This document shows positions 60,665-64,000 of a stretch of DNA of 64,000 nucleotides, piece after piece. A program made the position numbers and the translations under genes. The notes under the pieces are model-generated. The model was not told the DNA's origin. It searched no databases and saw only the letters and a list, made by a program, of their open reading frames with translations. This stretch comes from Cladorrhinum sp. PSN259 (Eukaryota > Ascomycota > Sordariomycetes > Sordariales > Podosporaceae): NCBI GenBank assembly GCA_033725935.1, contig MU867134.1, forward strand, positions 63,090 to 127,089, read 5' to 3'. Every line of letters begins with the position of its first letter. Within the stretch, counting starts at the first letter, position 1.

Positions 60665-61264
60665 ATGCCCGAGTCGGAATCTGAGACTGCACCACTGCCA
60701 GCTCTCACTCTCAGTGTGCTTGTCCTTCTTGACAACATCGATCCGACATTGGTTCTAACCTTTCATGATCCCTACACTGCAACGCTCGTCTTAGAGTTCC
60801 CGATACTATTGGGACCTAAAGTCTATACCGTCCGGATCGACGACAAGACATTCTTTGGAATTGGCTTCAAAGACCCGGTTGACGCACAAGCTTGGTACGA
60901 CGACAAAGTTCAAAAAAAACATTTTGGCGCCTTGTTTCAGTATTCTGACGCCACCCGCCATACCATATGGATCGCTAGAGCCATGAGCTGGCCTGAGTTG
61001 CAGGAGAAGTTACCATACGGCCTTCCAGCACGGCCGAGGGGCCGGATTGAGAGGCATGAGAGACCCCGTTCTCCATTCAGAACGTCTACTCCAACCGAGT
61101 GGGAACGTCGTCGGCCAGATTCTCCTCGGCGGGATGACTCTAGTGAGGAATCTGCCGACGCTCACAGAACGAGAAAGACCGTGAATAGAACCAGAAATGT
61201 TGTGGATTCTATTGGAAAGGGTATCGTGAAGCTTCAAGGCATCGCAGAAAAGCGAACACTATAA
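60665..61264 (+). CDS. Hypothetical protein with basic Arg/Ser tail
   Basis: 199 residues from the Met at 60665, the better of two starts; an upstream ATG at 60581 would add a hydrophobic SLLSLFLFKFLSS leader that could act as a signal anchor. The first 120 residues look globular (VLVLLDNIDPTLVLTFHDPYT, LVLEFPILLGPKVYTVRIDD, FGALFQYSDATRHTIWIARAM). The rest is Arg/Ser/Pro/Glu-rich and likely disordered. No domain recognised. It may interact with the neighbouring DUF6594 membrane protein, but this is guesswork from position. Confidence 0.55.
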   Translation: MPESESETAPLPALTLSVLVLLDNIDPTLVLTFHDPYTATLVLEFPILLGPKVYTVRIDDKTFFGIGFKDPVDAQAWYDDKVQKKHFGALFQYSDATRHTIWIARAMSWPELQEKLPYGLPARPRGRIERHERPRSPFRTSTPTEWERRRPDSPRRDDSSEESADAHRTRKTVNRTRNVVDSIGKGIVKLQGIAEKRTL

Positions 61265-62277
61265 TGCCTGTGCCTCCTCCGAATGGACCTAGAATGCTAC
61301 ATTCGGTTGTGCCAGTCTAGTTTAGAATGGTAAACATATCCAGCGCTTGATCAGATTCAAGGGAGCACCTGGCCACTTTATTGCGACATACTTTAGAATA
61401 TGAAGCTCTTGAATAAACACAGCATTGCTCATGCTTGAGTCTCTCTCTTCCACACTTGGCCTCTTCGCCTTTCATACCTGGGGGCTGAGTGAGAAAAGCA
61501 AAGCTCTATCACCTGCTACGGAGTACTGTCTGTCTCGGGGCAGAGTTTTGCACAACAAATGATCAAAGCGATGGTATCTATTGACAGTATAAGATTCAAA
61601 GAGTTAAAGACAGTTAGTTTCATGTAGGTTCAAATCAAAATACTCCCCCCACACAACCCCCCCTTACCTGCTAAATACCCTACCCACCTGTATACATCCA
61701 ATCTACATCTAATTTCTGCATACTCCTATCATGTCCCCAGTCAATACTGGCCTGAAACACAACAATCCCCAATTTGGACAAGGGTCACGGTACATGTTTG
61801 TGGGCTGTGTATGTCGAATCAAGAAGGTTGGAGTCGGGCCAGTAATAGTAGTCGTTTTTCTTTCTGGGTTTGGCGTCGATGTTGGTTCTCTGTCTCTCGA
61901 TGACGCTTCTGACTCAGGAAACGTGGGCTGATGGCTCTGACCAAGGGTGTAGGGAAGCTTCTTCAGGTTCCAGTTTGCAGACGATGTCATCCAAACAACT
62001 CGCGAAAAGAAGGAGATGAACCAGGCGAGTCTCTTTCAAGGAAAGACTGAGGGGGCGGTAAAGTGACGCCGTGATGGATGATTTCGTCAGATTTGGGCGA
62101 AGTGCCGCACATGATGAGGCACACTTTGACTCTGGTTAGGCGGACTGCGACCCCTGAATCTGGGCTGTCATGGGCATGGCCCATACCCCGCAATATTGCC
62201 CAACATCTCTTGGTCTTTCCAGAACCTCCTTGCTCAACATCTCAACTGCCAAACCAAACTTCGAGTATATTTCCGCC
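61265..62277. other. Intergenic region upstream of HET gene
   Basis: About 1 kb with C-rich runs near 61645-61665. ORFs at 61709-61990 and 61987-62193 (minus) lack support. A CCGCC precedes the HET start codon. Confidence 0.5.
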
Positions 62278-64000
62278 ATGGACAATTTGTGCACGCGATG
62301 GCTCGGCCTCACGCCCAATAACCCACTACACATAGCCAAATGCAGCAACGATCAAGATTGCGCGGGGTGTGTAGTCCTCGTCAAAGTCAGGAATCACTTT
62401 GGGCAAACCAAGCCCGAGAAAGTGGGCATTTCTTATCATTCACTCGGAGGCGCGCGTTACTTTGGGATACATGTCCGCAAGTCAATCATCGACTACATGA
62501 ACCCAACGGCCTTTCTATACACCAGCGAAGGTAGCGCACCGAACCCGTGGAAGCTGAATGCACCACCTCCCTCGGAAAGATCAGTAAGCGCCGCCATAGC
62601 TCAGATCCGTTTTTGGTTAGGGGAATGTGCAAACCATCCAGGTTGTGCATTATCTTCATGGAATCCCGATATTCCCCTCCCGACAAGGGTTCTTGACCTC
62701 GCCAGGTACAACCCGGATGATCTTGGCTCTAGCATAGTCACTCTTGTTGAATCAAAGGGTAGAGAGGCCAAATACGTCGCCCTCTCCTACTGCTGGGGCA
62801 CTCAAAACAACAACCTCAAGACTACCCCTGAAACTATCCAACGCCACAAACAAGGAATCCCCTTTACGGATCTACCACTAACTTTCCAACACACAGCACA
62901 AATCGCACGAGCAGTGGACGTGCAATATATATGGATCGACTCACTCTGCATCATCCAAGATGAAGAACACAAGACGGACTGGAACCGCGAAGCCCCTCGC
63001 ATGGCCGATGTTTATCGAGGCTCCTTCCTCACCGTCTCGGCCACATGGGGAGATACACCCCACAGCGGATGCTTTATCGACCCTCAACCGGGAACCACGA
63101 TTGGGCCCATTGTGGTCCGTGAGGTAAAGCACTTTCCGGATACCCTAAGAGTAGCATTACCGGAGAATAACCCTGCCGAAGGATTTCATCTCTTGACGCG
63201 AGGTTGGACGTACCAAGAGCGTACATTATCTCCCCGGCTAATTCATTTCGGCCGTCACGAGATGATATGGGAATGTTCCACCAGCTGCACGTGCGAGTGC
63301 GGGCAGGCTAAGGATTCCCACTTGGGCTTATCAAAAGCGCAGTTCCATGATTTAATCAGCAGTCCCTGGGGAGAAAAATGGCCAAATGCCTGGCGCCGAA
63401 TGATTATTCAGTACTCGGCTTTGCATTTGACGTACGCTAGCGATAAACTGCCTGCGCTTTCTGGGCTGGCAGACCAGATTCAGCGGAGCAGCAATCAGAC
63501 GTACATTGCGGGTATGTGGCAGGAGACGTTGGTGCTCGACATGTGCTGGTACCTGCCTAGGATCGCGGGCAAGCCTCCCAAAAGGCCGTACGCTACATAT
63601 CAAGCACCGAGTTGGTCCTGGGCATCTGTGAATGGGCCCGTCGAATACCCTGGTGAAGTATATGCCGACCAGGATCAGAATGGAGCTCTTGCGAACCCGA
63701 GGCAGTACGCTGAAGTTGTGAGCGCTATGTGCTTCCCGGCGGGTCCCTCCCCGTTGGGGTCACTGAAGGGCGGATATGTTGTTTTGAGTTGTTATCTACT
63801 CCCAGCTTATGCGGTCTTTGCTCCAAATTCTTGGGACGGTATCTCCATACAGGTCTGCGATTGGTTCTTCGACTGGTATCCCGACGACAAGTATCAACTG
63901 GAAGAAGGGGAAGAATGTTATGCTATACCCATAGCATCGACAAACTCTCTGAATTTGTATGCGCTGGTCGTAAAGGACGTTGCCGAGGATTCGGAGGATG
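62278..64000 (+). CDS. HET-domain protein (heterokaryon incompatibility type), truncated by window end
   Basis: Open from ATG 62278 (context CCGCCATGG) to the right edge; 574 codons visible, C-terminus missing. Short Cys-containing N-terminus (MDNLCTRWLGL, KCSNDQDCAGC). An adaptor-like region (RFWLGECANHPGC) leads to the HET domain: YVALSYCWG, then IPFTDLPLTFQHTAQIARA, YIWIDSLCIIQDEEHKTDW, MADVYRGSFLTVSATW and LLTRGWTYQERTLSPRLIHF, the three canonical HET blocks in order. Further on, SYA-type QYSALHLTYASDKLPALSGLA and APSWSWASVNGPV, also typical. HET proteins trigger cell death on non-self recognition or act as effectors of fungal NLRs. No intron seen so far. The partner or activator domain is not in the window. 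Confidence 0.92.
   Translation, partial: MDNLCTRWLGLTPNNPLHIAKCSNDQDCAGCVVLVKVRNHFGQTKPEKVGISYHSLGGARYFGIHVRKSIIDYMNPTAFLYTSEGSAPNPWKLNAPPPSERSVSAAIAQIRFWLGECANHPGCALSSWNPDIPLPTRVLDLARYNPDDLGSSIVTLVESKGREAKYVALSYCWGTQNNNLKTTPETIQRHKQGIPFTDLPLTFQHTAQIARAVDVQYIWIDSLCIIQDEEHKTDWNREAPRMADVYRGSFLTVSATWGDTPHSGCFIDPQPGTTIGPIVVREVKHFPDTLRVALPENNPAEGFHLLTRGWTYQERTLSPRLIHFGRHEMIWECSTSCTCECGQAKDSHLGLSKAQFHDLISSPWGEKWPNAWRRMIIQYSALHLTYASDKLPALSGLADQIQRSSNQTYIAGMWQETLVLDMCWYLPRIAGKPPKRPYATYQAPSWSWASVNGPVEYPGEVYADQDQNGALANPRQYAEVVSAMCFPAGPSPLGSLKGGYVVLSCYLLPAYAVFAPNSWDGISIQVCDWFFDWYPDDKYQLEEGEECYAIPIASTNSLNLYALVVKDVAEDSED

Noticed and set aside
1..64000. CRISPR array, rRNA genes or an intact transposon
   Set aside because: No regular direct-repeat/spacer pattern, no rRNA-like sequence and no transposase or reverse transcriptase reading frame; the simple and degenerate repeats seen are of other kinds.

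Overview
The window is a stretch of chromosome from a filamentous ascomycete, most likely a Sordariomycete and plausibly in the Sordariales. The evidence is short (50-140 nt) GT...AG introns with CTAAC/CTGAC branch sites, single-gene transcription units on both strands, and typical fungal families: a Zn2Cys6 regulator, a CFEM/PTH11-type receptor, a HET-domain protein, DUF6594, DUF8021, DUF4419, HsbA, a GH6 enzyme with CBM1, and a tyrosinase. Genus and species cannot be fixed from the sequence alone. No operons, rRNA genes, CRISPR arrays or convincing tRNA genes were seen. Exon boundaries were worked out by hand from splice signals and reading phase.

Layout. 0.2-7.2 kb holds housekeeping and regulatory genes (C6 transcription factor, HAD hydrolase, TTC1-type TPR co-chaperone). 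8.5-17.6 kb holds two secreted proteins (one with a mature N-terminal His, LPMO-like; one with Kex2-like motifs), pantothenate synthetase, a CFEM receptor, an ORF with a possible retropepsin-like segment and a DUF8021 protein. 19.4-34 kb holds two coiled-coil proteins of similar layout, a charged coiled-coil protein, secreted DUF7907-like and DUF4419 proteins, and two small conserved-looking ORFs. 34.5-38.4 kb is a divergent pair, a membrane-anchored AIG1-like GTPase and an HSPA12-type Hsp70 ATPase. 39.2-42.1 kb is a decayed accessory block: a broken papain-fold-like gene, exon remnants with damaged splice donors, and a 116-bp duplication whose differences are nearly all transitions. 43-53 kb holds a small secreted protein, tyrosinase, an HsbA protein, a broken ORF, a GNAT acetyltransferase and a GH6 cellulase. 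53.8-58.4 kb is a set of secreted proteins centred on a bacterial-looking peptidoglycan hydrolase. 59-64 kb holds a DUF6594 membrane protein, an unknown basic-tailed protein and a HET-domain gene running off the right edge.

The strongest novelty candidate is the intronless 743-residue secreted protein at 53828-56059. It joins a PGRP/amidase-type domain, two tandem peptidoglycan-binding-like modules and a DUF1906 glycoside-hydrolase-like domain. Head to head with it is a small secreted protein with two Cys-rich CPG...CC modules of the sort attached to fungal lysozyme-like enzymes. Together they suggest an exported antibacterial system acquired at least partly from bacteria. A second candidate system is the GTPase/Hsp70 divergent pair beside the decayed papain-fold-like locus.

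Degenerate tandem repeats lie on both sides of the DUF4419 gene and in the tyrosinase upstream region. Together with the transition-rich duplication they fit a genome that has experienced repeat-induced point mutation, but this is inference.
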